Positions 43,204 to 54,290 of a stretch of 64,000 nucleotides of DNA are shown piece by piece (position 1 is the first letter of the stretch; each line of letters begins with the position of its first letter). Position numbers and translations under genes: made by a program. This stretch comes from Gnetum montanum (Eukaryota > Streptophyta > Gnetopsida > Gnetales > Gnetaceae), in the NCBI GenBank assembly GCA_015680685.1, contig MNCI01008036.1, positions 111,818 through 175,817 on the forward strand. Reading direction: 5' to 3'. The notes below the pieces were generated by a model. That model was not told the origin of the DNA and made no database searches. It was given only the letters and a program-made list of their open reading frames with translations.

Positions 43204-45925
43204 TGTCTTCTTCTAACAAGAGCAACTCACCACCTAGGGATGATACAAAGAACAGTCGGTAGTCAAAAACACATAGTCGAAATTAGCCAAGTCCTAAACA
43301 ATACGATATAGTTTATACTCATTCCAATGAGTATATTCCAAAATTTACCTTTATCCTCCATCAAGATGAACAACTACGATGGAGAGATTTACAAGGTAAC
43401 ATAGTGTTACCCCTAGATCGATTAGTCTCTAACATGCTTTTCCTTGCTTGGGCACAGATTGGCATGACAGAATTGTATGCAGAATATGTTGCGGAAGACT
43501 TTGATTTAAGGGATTACTATCCCACAAAAGCACAATGTATGAGGGACTCAAAGCAGGAGAGCCAACATACACTGTTGAAGGGCAAAGAGGTCCCGCACGT
43601 CCTTAGTGAAACTAGAAATGGTGAACCACTTATAATTGGTTTGTTATCAAGAGATGTTCCCCCTCTTAATGAAAGTGAGGAGGTAGGGTATCAGAACCTA
43701 CGATCAACGATACATATCCCTGGTTCTCATGCCCGTGAACACCAACTGTTTATAGAAGGAACAACACATGACAAGGACGAGCACTTAGATCGTCATCATG
43801 ATCAGGGCTGAAGCCATAGAAGAGAAGGTAAGAAACATCGTCATGGCGATGGTTCTCCTTCTTCTTCCCCTTCTTCACATCACTCACCCTCTCCTTCAAC
43901 ATCTGGGCATAGCCATCATGAACACAATGAAGAGGATAAAGGTAGACAAAACGAGAGACCTTGACGAGAAAGTTGAGAGAGAGGACACAGGCAAGGACGT
44001 ATGGAAAGTAGGGAATGACGAAGACATCACAGGCATCATGAAGGAGATGATCATGATGAGCCCCTACTTGCAACTTGAAGTATGCTTGACATAACGGAGG
44101 CAGTTAGGATTCCAACAAGGCATTTAAAAGATAGTCAGATCAAGCGTTTAGACATGAACAATATCCCACACTTTGAGGGGGGATACAACACTAATCCACA
44201 GCATCATTTACAGGTATTCCATGATGCCTATGCCTTGCAGAAGAAAATGAGTGGAAAAAACTTAAGTTGTTTCCAAGGACACTCATCAAGGAAGCAAAGA
44301 GTTGGTACCGGTCCTTAGAACCGGAAACCATCAGGAGGTGGAGTACGATGCTAGAACTCTTCAACGATAAGTATCAAACGTACTCTCGAGTGTCTAATTT
44401 GTGTAAGCAGATCCAAGGCTATAAGCAAGGAAATCATGAACCCTTAGATGCTGCCATGACTCGCTACTGCACATTGTTACATCATTGCCCGAGCCATGGA
44501 TACGTACAGCAGGATCAACTTCGTCAGATCGTAGATGGGCTAAGGCATGAAACTAGAAGAACCCTTGGGACTTATGCCCAAGGAAGACTATCAGAACTTA
44601 GAGCCCATGAAGTTCATTTCTTGTTGGAACAAGTAGCAAAGGAAGAAGGTGAGCTATGAAAAAGGGAAGGTGCGAAAGAATACAACCGTGATCCCTCTCT
44701 TCGAAAGAAGGGAGTGAAATTTTGTGATGAAGAGGATGAATCACCAATCGAAGAGTTGGTGAATAGGAAAACCTTGCAGATTCAAAAGTTAACAACAAAA
44801 ATAGTGGCTAAGGTAGATGACGTATGGAGTTCCTTAGACTCTAAAATTGAAATTGTCTTAAAAATTGTAGAAGAGTCTAAGGTAGAACAAGGTAGTGACA
44901 AAGGTAAGACAAAGTGGAGAGATTTAGGCCCTGCACATAACAAGGGTCAGGGGAAAATCACTAACTCCGATGTCATTATGGATTCAGACACAGACGATGA
45001 CGATGGATGTGAGATCTGCCACTATGACCATCCTAAGGGATGTTGCCCAATCATCTCACATCTACAGGAGTCTCGGATGTATGCACTTAATCCAAAACTT
45101 AATCAATGGCAAACACCCCGTAGGTTACCTTATCCCCAAGGTAGTTCCACCAACCATTAACGTATTATCCAAGTGGAACTCCACCACAACCCATCGGACA
45201 GCATCAACAGTGGCAATACCCATAGTCATGGGGGATGCCATCGCCGAAACATCAGTACCCTTACCGGTAGCCTAACCCTTATGGATATTATGTGCAGCAG
45301 CCAATTTCTCCAAGTGACTCTATGAGTCACATAACTCCCCACCGTCACTACCAAATCTGGGAGTACTTCAGAATGACTCCTTCTCCTCCAGGAGAGACTC
45401 CATACCCACACCATCCTCCAAATCCATTTGCACCTCTTCCACAAGTAGCTCCCATAACACCTCCTGCTCCAACAATGCAAGGAGAACTTCCTACTCAACT
45501 GCAGCAACGTCACGCTGCGAGAGCTATAAATATTCAACCTGCTGCTGGTTCTGACAACTGTAAAAAGAGAAGACCCTTCTTCAAAACCAAAAGCCCAGAC
45601 AAACTCTCGCAACAACAAGTAGTTGAGCCCATGTACACTCCTCCACCATCTAACACTTTGGAGCACCCTTCAGTCCAACAGAGCTTAACGCATACGGTTA
45701 TGTTGACACATACTGTAACCGACTGGATCAAGGTAGGCCACCTTCCTAGGAAACTAACTAATTTTGGAAGTCCCTTAATCTACCTTCAAGTCACCGGAAA
45801 TGAATCACATAGGGCTCTTCTTGACTCATGTTCTGGAGTCAACTTAATTTCACAAGAGATGTATCATGCTTGGAACCTACCCCAACTTAAGAAGAGCAAC
45901 ATTCAACTAGAGCTGGCAGACTAGT
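43204..45925 (+). pseudogene. gag: Element I gag pseudogene
   Basis: Starts MSSSNKSNS at 43204. The N-terminal block (YIPKFTFILHQDEQLRWRDL, GNIVLPLDR) comes first. The core at 44130-44600 has LDMNNIPHFEGGYNTNPQHH, LFNDKYQTYSRVSNLCKQ, CPSHGYV and RRTLGTYAQGRL. The motif GCEICHYDHPKGCCPI (45008-45052) has all Cys and His kept. A Pro-rich, Gln-rich stretch reaches 45480. A small deletion near 44245 shifts the frame. It is the best-preserved gag in the window. Confidence 0.85.
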
Positions 45926-46419
45926 CCATCATCATTCCCTTGGGATTGGTGGAGGACATCATTACCACTGTGTGTGGTTGGTCTTACCCAGCTGATTTCC
46001 TGGTGATTGAGGTCAACAACAACAAAGGGTACTTCCCAATTATAATGGGAAGGGCATGGCTTAGTATAGTAGACGCATGCCTTAAGATCTGCAATCTTTC
46101 CTTGGAAATTTTTAAGATAAACATTTATGGAAAGATCGAGAAGAGGAAAGTTCCATGCATCACATACAGTGATTCATCGGGTGATGACATGGAGGAAATG
46201 CCTCCATGTAGTAGGTGTGCCCTTGAAACTTTGAAACAAAGATACCTGTATGTAGCAACCACACAACTAGTAGAAGACACCTCATGGTTGACAGCTACTA
46301 GAAGGAGCAACCAAATATGCATGGAACAAACTGAGGCACTAACCCATGCCAACAACGAAGGCATAGACACATTGGAATATGAGCGTTGCCATCTTCCACC
46401 CCTTAATCTAAGACCATAA
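45800..46419 (+). pseudogene. Element I aspartic protease and C-terminal peptide
   Basis: LLDSCSGVNLISQEMYHAWN (active site DSG now DSC), LGLVEDIITTVCGWSYPADF and IIMGRAWLSIVDACLKICNL. The tail RKVPCITYSD, YLYVATTQLVEDTSW and NQICMEQTEAL ends at TAA 46419. There is one in-frame TAG at 45922. Instead of continuing into RT, the frame ends. The tail corresponds to the end of gag in E and H. Confidence 0.85.
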
Positions 46420-46486
46420 ATTGGGAGAAGTTGGATACTTTTTAGAAATTCAAATAGGCGCTCATTGTTTCGGATCTCTCCCTTTC

Positions 46487-46515
46487 CACTCAGTCATGGG
46501 GGAGATGGGCCACCT
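46487..46515 (+). promoter_or_regulatory. Internal polypurine-like motif in I
   Basis: cactcagtcatgggggagat resembles the terminal tract cactcagtcgtgggggta of H, with the same flanking cactcagtc. It lies 70 bp after the gag-protease stop. Comparable motifs lie at the matching place in C (14211-14232, minus) and, within coding sequence, in E and H. A coding origin (SHGGD-like peptide) is possible. Confidence 0.45.
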
Positions 46516-46526
46516 ATGTTAACCAT

Positions 46527-46745
46527 ATGGGGCTCTCAGTTCTTTTAAGTTTTTGTTTTACACATTTTTGTTTCACAAGTTTTTGTTTTATGCATTTTTT
46601 TACAACGTTTTTGTTTTACAATTTTTTTGTGTTACACATTTTTGTTTTACATGTTTTTGTTTTACACGTTTTTTTCTCACATTTTTGTTTTACAAATTTC
46701 TTTAATTTTCTTATTTTTGTTTTACAACATCATTATACTTTTTCA
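46527..46745 (+). repeat. T-rich imperfect tandem array
   Basis: About a dozen irregular repeats of tttttgttttacaca, period roughly 15 to 18 bases, followed by a (tg)8-like run at 46756-46772. Open frames here are compositional. Similar but less regular T-rich stretches follow the gag end in A, C, E, H and J. Confidence 0.7.
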
Positions 46746-46815
46746 TTTTTTCTATATGTGTGTGTGTGTGTGTATCCACCTTGTAAGTTTGTCACCCAAT
46801 AAGTGTTCGGAATGA

Positions 46816-48168
46816 TGGTATGAACTGTTTTCATATTGATTGCTAATGTTTGGTTTTTACCTTTAAGTTAAAATGTTGATACTAAGGTATGTTTCTTTTG
46901 ATATGGCAGGCAATGAGTTCGCTCCATCCATCCATCCACCAAGTTCTATGGTCTCTCTCGGCTTGGAAATGTATAGTCCCCTTCTAATAAGAACTTTAAC
47001 GAATCGGTGACTGGGCATTTCTCAAACTAAGGAAGGACTCAAGGATTGAAAAGGGTGTGACTTCAAGGGAACTCGATGCATTTGTGTTGTCCATTCTCTT
47101 GGGTTCTTGGATGTTTTCTTTTTGAGTTTTCTCACCGTTCCGATGTTACCCCAATTATCGAAAGCTGAGACAATAAAAATAAAAATTCTTTGCATGGTGT
47201 AGTTCTCATGCATAAAAACATAATACATAAAAAAAAAAAAAACCTAAGTGAGAATTCAATGCACACCCCTTAGACAAAACAAACTTGGGCTACAAGCACT
47301 AGTTATGGAATCAAAAGTGTTCCCTCTAACTAAGGCCCTTCTCACTTCCCATTCTCTCCTTTGTTTCGTCGGAATGGTGGTGACTCTTGGGGAAGGCATC
47401 CTTGTTATCCAAGTGGATGGTTTAGCCGAATGCATTGATGCGAAGTTACTAGATGTGGTTGGTTTGAGGCTAGACTTGGAATGGGATTTGCTAAGTCACA
47501 TTAATCATGAACTCCACAAGGGGTTGTACACCACTTGTTCTTGAGATTTCGTTCCATTCTATTCTCTCCATCCTTCTCTCCATTGTTCACCTCATTGCCG
47601 GTTGTATCATTAGTGTTTATATTTTGGTAAATACATTGTTTTCTTTTTGGTAAATTCTTGTGGTTAAGACTTTAACCCTTGTTCCAAATAACATTCCTAG
47701 AGCCTACGGACTCTTTGAATGTGGGTTTGTTAGGGCATTAAGGGCATGAGCCTACTTTGGGGAGGACCCACTAACATTCCTATTTGGGGCATTAGCTAAA
47801 TATTTTCCCTTAACATTTTGCAATTAATTTTATTTTGTTCATTTCCATCTTGACATCCATTTCATCGATGCCATAGTTGTCCCTTTTTATCTATCTTTCT
47901 TACTCCCTTTCTGTCTCCATTCTAACGCTACTGGAGGTTCGTGATTAGTCATGGGGGTACAGGGCCCAATTTTTTCGATTTTCTCTTAGCCCCAAATTTT
48001 TTCAATTCTTTCCTAACCCCTACATCTTCAGTAGTCATCATTAATATATCTCCAGACCTGTAAATCAACCATACCACAACCCAGCCAATGGACTTATACC
48101 GAAGCAAGGTCTTATCCACATTGAAATTCATCTACCCTTACTAATACAAGACTGTGTTGTGTGTGCAG
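46816..48168 (+). other. Element I internal non-coding region
   Basis: Contains a relative of the E/H/J block at 47050-47070 (ggtgtgacttcaagggaact). The family motif is at 47749-47772 (cctactttggggaggaccca). A second internal polypurine copy is at 47944-47960 (ttagtcatgggggtaca). It ends in gtgttgtgtgtgcag before the ATG at 48169. No coding domain was seen. Confidence 0.55.
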
Positions 48169-48378
48169 ATGGCAATCATACAACAACGGACCAGATCTGG
48201 AAGGAACGCTTGGAATGGAGTAGTGCTAAAAGCAGATATGCAAGGAGCAAGATCAATGATGTGCTTATGGATGGACAATGAAAGACACAATCTTGGCATT
48301 AGCAGCAGCAAGACTTCTTCTCTCTTCTTCTCTCCTCTTCTCTCTTCTCTTTTCTCTCAGCTGCCAAATCAGGCCTGA
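48169..48378 (+). pseudogene. Element I ORF2 remnant
   Basis: ATG 48169 (MAIIQQRTRSGRNAWNGVVL) follows an acceptor-like sequence, as in E and H, and is open to the stop at 48376. Sequence similarity to the ORF2 of E is weak and the C-terminal MEEPP block is not visible. It may be a replacement or a heavily deleted copy. The segment after it (gttgtcatgaacacc) is shared with C. Confidence 0.4.
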
Positions 48379-48536
48379 TGTCAATGTAATAAGGTGTTCA
48401 CCCTTGTTGTCATGAACACCAGTTGTTGAGCCTTGTAATGATCATCCGTTCACATGTCATCCCATTAGTTCCATTCCCCTCAATAATCCCATACCTTCCC
48501 AATATTTTGTAAGGAACTCGAGGACAAGTTTTCAAT

Positions 48537-49347
48537 CCCGATATCGCATCGTCCCCTACAATATCACGTACACGATATCACGGTCCATCGCCAAGTCTAT
48601 AAATAAGAGGTGGCTCTCCCTTGTTTCCTCATCCTAGGCTAGAAGTAGGAAAACTCTGGTAGTTTGATCACTCCAGAGATAGAATATTTTCCATGCACCC
48701 ACAGTAGGAGTCCTAAAGTGAACAGATTTTTATTCGAGCAACATTGTACCTGAACACAAGTTGTATACAGCAATAAAGAAGAACTTCCTGGATAAACCTT
48801 GTAGTGCATGGAATAGGATTTTATTTATTATTATTTATTGCTTTCTCTTAGTAATGCGGAATGAGTACGACTTGATTACGATCATCTAAGGATGTGTACG
48901 GATAGTCAAGGAATCGGCTGCTCATCACAACATAGTATGAGTACGACTTGATTAGGAGCATCTAAGTGTGACTAATTGGTAACCCAGTGGCATATCCAGG
49001 ATCTACGCTTGGTAATCCTAGTGGTAGTCGTGCACCAGGATGTGTACCGTTAGTCAAGAAATCGGCTGCTCATCGCACTTAGGCTAGATTAGATTCTCTC
49101 AACCATTTCCTCCTAGTTAAGTGCCTCAGTACGACCACTTTGAGCACGTGCAGTATACGTGGTGATCCTAGCAACGATTAGCATTTGGTAGCCATGGTTG
49201 CATCGGTTCAGGGTGTGTACGGTAAGTGGGAACGGATGCTGATGCTAGGTAATTTAGACTTAGTTCATTAGTTAGAGTTAGTTAGTTTCTTCAACCCTTC
49301 ACCTCGATAGCATAGGAGATAAAACATAAAAACTATAAAAATCATAT
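48537..49347 (+). repeat. Element I 3' LTR, both ends missing
   Basis: Aligns with 42080-42900 of the 5' LTR, including tttataaataagagg-like TATA and the inner duplication. The polypurine tract and the first 30 or so LTR bases are deleted: ggacaagttttcaat joins directly to cccgatatcgcatcg. The last 160 or so bases run into the gap. Confidence 0.82.
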
Positions 49348-49761
49348 NNNNNNNNNNNNNNNNNNNNNNNNNNNNNNNNNNNNNNNNNNNNNNNNNNNNN
49401 NNNNNNNNNNNNNNNNNNNNNNNNNNNNNNNNNNNNNNNNNNNNNNNNNNNNNNNNNNNNNNNNNNNNNNNNNNNNNNNNNNNNNNNNNNNNNNNNNNNN
49501 NNNNNNNNNNNNNNNNNNNNNNNNNNNNNNNNNNNNNNNNNNNNNNNNNNNNNNNNNNNNNNNNNNNNNNNNNNNNNNNNNNNNNNNNNNNNNNNNNNNN
49601 NNNNNNNNNNNNNNNNNNNNNNNNNNNNNNNNNNNNNNNNNNNNNNNNNNNNNNNNNNNNNNNNNNNNNNNNNNNNNNNNNNNNNNNNNNNNNNNNNNNN
49701 NNNNNNNNNNNNNNNNNNNNNNNNNNNNNNNNNNNNNNNNNNNNNNNNNNNNNNNNNNNNN
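49348..49761. other. Assembly gap (414 N)
   Basis: All N. It lies between the U5 part of the LTR of I and a later part of an H-type LTR. The missing pieces by comparison (about 160 bp of LTR I and about 370 bp of LTR H) sum to roughly the gap size. Confidence 0.95.
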
Positions 49762-50073
49762 AATGATTAAGGATGAATGCTCATCACACTTAGGCTAGCT
49801 TAGACTTCATTTCCTATTTCTTATTAGTTTAATCAAGATTATTTTCCATTATCTCTAGGAGTAGCCTAGTGTTAGAAATCATATCATACACCCCATTCTA
49901 GACTAAACCATACATGAAAAAGCAAATACTAGTCTAGGTGGGAAGACAACGAACTACGATCAACATGTAACTATCTAGATACCACAACTAGTCTGTCTAC
50001 GGAGTTTGATTGGGTCATGCATACATGCTCGTATTCGTATGGTTAAGTGTAGGGGGTACCTCGCCACTCATCA
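49762..50073 (+). repeat. H-type LTR, 3' part, followed by primer site of J
   Basis: 312 bp match 36900-37226 (gattaaggatgaatgctcat, tcgccactcatca). It is likely the continuation of the H 3' LTR after the insertion of I. Since a primer site follows, it also acts as the 5' LTR of J. Confidence 0.75.
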
Positions 50074-50074
50074 T

Positions 50075-50092
50075 TGGCACCATTGCTAGGGA
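50075..50092 (+). promoter_or_regulatory. Primer binding site of J (tRNA-Asp)
   Basis: TGGCACCATTGCTAGGGA, four transitions from the tRNA-Asp complement. Confidence 0.78.
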
Positions 50093-50184
50093 TGGTGCTA
50101 GTTATTTATATTAGTTACATCATCCAAGATCACTATAACGAAGCCTTGACAATATACCTTTTAAAAAGAAAGTAGTGATATAAT

Positions 50185-52600
50185 GACCAATCATCACCTA
50201 CCAAGGAGATAAGAAGAAGTAGTGATAGAATTGTTGATGAAGATGAATGGGGGATTCCAATGTAGACACGAATCACTTACGCTCACATTGATTTGCACCA
50301 TCCAGACTTTACTTGCATCTTCCATTAGGACAAGCAAATGAGGTGGAGAGACATACAAGGCAACATAGTCCTAACTCTAGAACATGCAACACTAAACATG
50401 CTACAAGCTGCTCTAAAGGGAATGCATTTGGACCAAATTTAGAAAGGCTATCATGTAACTTAACACATGAACAAACCCTATGAATCCATAAAGGAGCAGA
50501 TGAGAAGAGATGTTGCCATGGAGATTAATCATATACATAGAAAAGGGAAGCACACTAACACTTCTGTTATAATAAAAGAACTTGATGTTGATCATTCATT
50601 TGAGAACAACTCCACCAAAACCATGAGGAGCCCTCAAAGACACTTGTCATTAGACTTGAGGAACCTGTCAAAGCCCAACTTCATTCTACTCTGGTAGAGA
50701 GACATAGAGGGACGACTATTGACTTAAGATACTAGCAGGACTATAGGCCAAGGGATCTTTGTAAATTTTATAGAGAGACATAGAAGAGTCACAAAAGGAG
50801 AACTAGCCAACACCATTCTCCTACCACCTCATCTTCCTCATCTCAATTGTCGAAGGACTCTAGCAAGAGAAGACACAAGTATAGGGACTTTGATAGAGAA
50901 GAAATGAAAACTCATGGCCATCGTGACAAATATTCAAGTTACTCTAATTTAGTAGACGAAGAGTGTGAATGAAGAAGAAGAAGAAGAGACAAAAAAGTGG
51001 ATCAAGAGAGGCATGAGCATAGAAGGGGTCATTGCTACAACAAGGGACATGAACTTGATCATGATGATGAATCCCTTATGTTAAACCAAAGCATGATCAA
51101 TATTTAGGAAGTTGTCTACATACTAACTAGACACATGAGAGATACTCAAATCAAATAGCTAGATATGAACAATATGCCACAATTTGAAGGTGGTTGCAAT
51201 GCTAATTTCTAGCATCACCTTCAAGCATTCCATGATGCTTGTGCCCTTGAAAAAATAGAGAGTGATTGGAAAAAATTGAAGTTATTTCCTAGAAAACTTG
51301 TGAAGAAAGCGAAAAGCTAGTACAGGTCATTGGAACCTAAATCCCCTAGATGATGGAGTACCATGCTTGAAATCTTTAATGATAAATATCATACTTATTC
51401 ATGAATATCAAATCCAAGAAAACAAAAAAAAAATAACTAGAAACAAGGGACTCATGAAACACTTGATGTAGTAATGGGCAAATATTATTCACTACTACAC
51501 AGATGTTCAAGCCATGGATTTTCATCAAAGGAATAGCTTAGGCACATCGTAGATGGGCTAATAAGGAAAACTAGAGAGATCCTTGGGGTAAATGCCCATG
51601 GAAGATTATTAGAATTGACCATCCATCGTATTCAAAGATTGATCGATCGAGTGGCCAAAGAGGAAGGAGACCTTAGAAAAAGAGAATCAGTTAAAGAGTA
51701 CAACAAGGATCCATCAATAACAAAGAGAGATGCACAGGTGTGTGATACCCAAGAGGAAGAAACCTTGGACTAGGCAATCTGAAAAGAGATGTTACCAATC
51801 CAAAAATCTATTGTTGATGTAGTAGCATAGGTAGCAAAAATGTGGGATTCAGTTGATGAAAGGTGTACAACAATGTTAAAGATTGTGGAGGAAAGAGTAG
51901 AGAAAGCCTTTGCAAGAGGCAAAAATAAAAGAAAGAAAAGAGAACTTGGACACAAAGGCAAAGTTGCTCCGATATTGAGGTCTCAGATACCACTCTATAA
52001 ATGATGAAGGTTGCACTATGTGCTAGTATGAACATCTTAAGGGATGTTTTCTGATTATGGCACATTTACAAGAAATAGGGCATACGCACTTAATCCCAAA
52101 TTTGTTAAAATAACAATGCCCAAATAGTTACCTTATCCTCAAGGTAACTACCTACAAAACCTTCAACCAACATACTATCCTAGTGGAGCTTTGTTGTAGC
52201 TATAGGAGCAATATTATCAATAGTAGTAGTAGCCTTAATCATGGGCCATGCCACCATCGTGCCACCAATATCCATATCGATGACCTGATCCTTATGGATA
52301 CTATGTCCAACATCCAATCTCACCAACGAACATGATTGTTTAGACTTCATAGTACTATCAGCCAGAATACCATTGATCAATGCCACTAAGGACTAATTCA
52401 AACTCGTATGTGCATCCACAAGAAAATAATTTTCCAAATCCCAATCCTAATCCTTTGCCACCAGTGCCACAACCCACAATGCAAGGAGAGTTGCCATCAC
52501 AACTGTAACAAAGGAAAGCTACAAAGGCAATAATTATACAAGTGGATGATCTCACCAACAATGCTAAGGGCCAAAAAAAGAAATGTCCTTTCTTTAGGAC
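50185..52600 (+). pseudogene. gag: J gag pseudogene
   Basis: N-terminal block at 50270-50420 (ITYAHIDLHHPDFTCIFH, MRWRDIQGNIVL), then a basic, Arg/Ser-rich stretch. The core at 51140-51660 has MNNMPQFEGGCN, HHLQAFHDACALEKIESDWK and LFPRKLVKKAKS, with frame breaks. A degenerate motif GCTMC.YEHLKGCF (52012-52056) and a Pro-rich region follow. It has more stops than gag of I. Confidence 0.8.
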
Positions 52601-52699
52601 AAGTTCATAGAAGGCTGGTAGAACTAGAGCTTAATTAAGACCATCTTCTCCTAAAGTAGATCTTCTCACTATTGACAAGTTTCCGTCATCCTCAAGCCT

Positions 52700-53331
52700 A
52701 AACATACAAGTTGTCATGCTTACTAAGATTGTCACTGATTGGATCAAGGTAGGACCACTCCCTAAGAAGAGAATTGATTCAGGAATTCCTTTGATTTATC
52801 CACAAATAGTTGAGAATTTACGACAAAGCTCTATTAGAATCAAGTTTTAGGATGAATTTGATTTCATAAAAAACATATCAAGCATGGAACCTACCACCAT
52901 TAAGAGAACGCAATATCAGGTTGGAGCTTGCAAATCAGTCTCTCACCACTCCTTTGGGGCAAATAGATGATGTAGTAACCATTGTCAATGGGTGGTCATA
53001 TCTAGTAGACTTTTTGACTATCGATGTGAAAGATATTGATGAAGAATTTCTAATAATCATGGGGAGGGTGTGGCTTAGCACAATCGATGCTAAGCTAAAT
53101 ATGAGAGATTTTTTAGTTGAGATTTCTCAAGAAGATGTGCATGGAGCCATACACACGCAACAAATTCCATGCATTATTGCTGAAAGAGAAGGGTGTAATC
53201 GTGGACCAACACTTCAGAATGTCAACATAGTTACCATTCTAGTCCACAACAATAATAGTAAACAACTAATGTGTGCAATAAAAAGAGTAGAGGCCACCAA
53301 ACCAAAAGACACCCCATGGCCACTAATTTAG
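52700..53331 (+). pseudogene. J aspartic protease and C-terminal peptide
   Basis: The active-site region (LLESSF.MNLIS) is degenerate; from 52921 the frame is open: LANQSLTTPLGQIDDVVTIV, GWSYLVDFLTIDVKD and IIMGRVWLSTIDAKLNMRDF. The tail has QIPCIIAEREGCNRGPTLQN, close to the GCNCGLAVQNVN tail of A. It ends at TAG 53329-53331. No RT follows. Confidence 0.82.
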
Positions 53332-54290
53332 AACCAACAATTGTCTAACACATGCATGGAAACATCTGAAACACTTACTAATTCCAAAACTAAGAAAATG
53401 ACTTTAATTAAGGACCTAAAATGAAATTAATAACTCATAATCATACACTAAAATGGAAAAAGAACAAGAATTTAGATGTCATAACTCCACTACTATTAAA
53501 ATTACATGGGATAATGATAGAAAAGTTACATCAATAAGATGGTAGGTGAACCACCTACAATATATGACATGGGAGATTTAGGGAGCATTTTCCAAACACT
53601 TGTCCATGAGATCAGTTGTGGAGGAGATACTTTACTTTGATTTTGGAATTAATAACTAATTTTTCTATTTATCGTTTTACAATTCTTGTTGTTCTTCACA
53701 TTCTTTGACATTTTCTTATTCTTTTATACTTTTTCATTTCTTTAATTTTTCATATTATTTTACATTTTTCATTCTTTATACTTTTTCATAATTTTTACTA
53801 TCTTTTCCATTTCTTTTATACTTTGTTTTCAAATCCTTTGTAAATAATTTTGATTGTTAATAAAACACATTCAAATAAAGGCAAGATGTAACCAACAGGG
53901 GGAAGATTTCTCTATGATATCAAGTCATAAGAGATTGATTATTTACATAGTGAGCCCACATCATCCATCCATCCATTCCATTAATAAGAGGTTCTTACCA
54001 TGGCCATAATGACATTATTTTCCATCATACAACTAAGAATAAACTTGTGCTCTTTATGCCTAGATCAAAAAGTGAAGAACCAAGTGGGAATGTAAAGGAT
54101 GTGACATTAAGGGGACTTGTGAATTCTTTTTGGATTATTATTGTAAGTTCTATCATGTTACTAAGGTTGTATTATATCCTTGTAGATCTAATGAAAAATG
54201 GGAGTAAGGGTAAACTAAGTGCTACCTTCAAAGGTTGACACAGTTAAAAATAATAATAAAAGAGCATAAAATAAATTTCTGGGGGCTCCT
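53332..54290 (+). other. J conserved internal non-coding region, end of J
   Basis: T-rich at 53640-53830. The blocks caagtcataagagattgatt (53925) and gtgacattaaggggacttgt (54100), with ccttgtagatctaatgaaaa at 54179, match E and H. Similarity to the family fades after about 54290; ORF2, polypurine tract and 3' LTR of J are not found. Confidence 0.6.

Larger units (their letters stand above)
42049..49347 (+). mobile_element. Element I: non-autonomous gag-protease Ty3
   Basis: 5' LTR 42049-43061, PBS, gag-protease pseudogene, T-rich array, non-coding region, ORF2 remnant and a 3' LTR from about 48537 into the gap. RT, RNase H and integrase are absent. The two LTRs are much more alike than those of A, so this is a relatively young insertion. 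Confidence 0.85.

Noticed and set aside
43750-44073. 107-codon minus-strand open frame
   Set aside because: Antisense to the basic linker of gag of I.
45226-45666. 146-codon minus-strand open frame
   Set aside because: It is the shadow of the Pro-rich gag region of element I; the Trp/Arg/Ser-rich product is typical of antisense low-complexity sequence.
46527-46815. Phe-rich open frames, which look like membrane proteins
   Set aside because: They come from the T-rich repeat array; the composition alone explains them.
47022-47544. Open frames in the interior of I as a host gene
   Set aside because: Neither strand gives recognisable motifs, and the region corresponds to the variable non-coding interior of the family.
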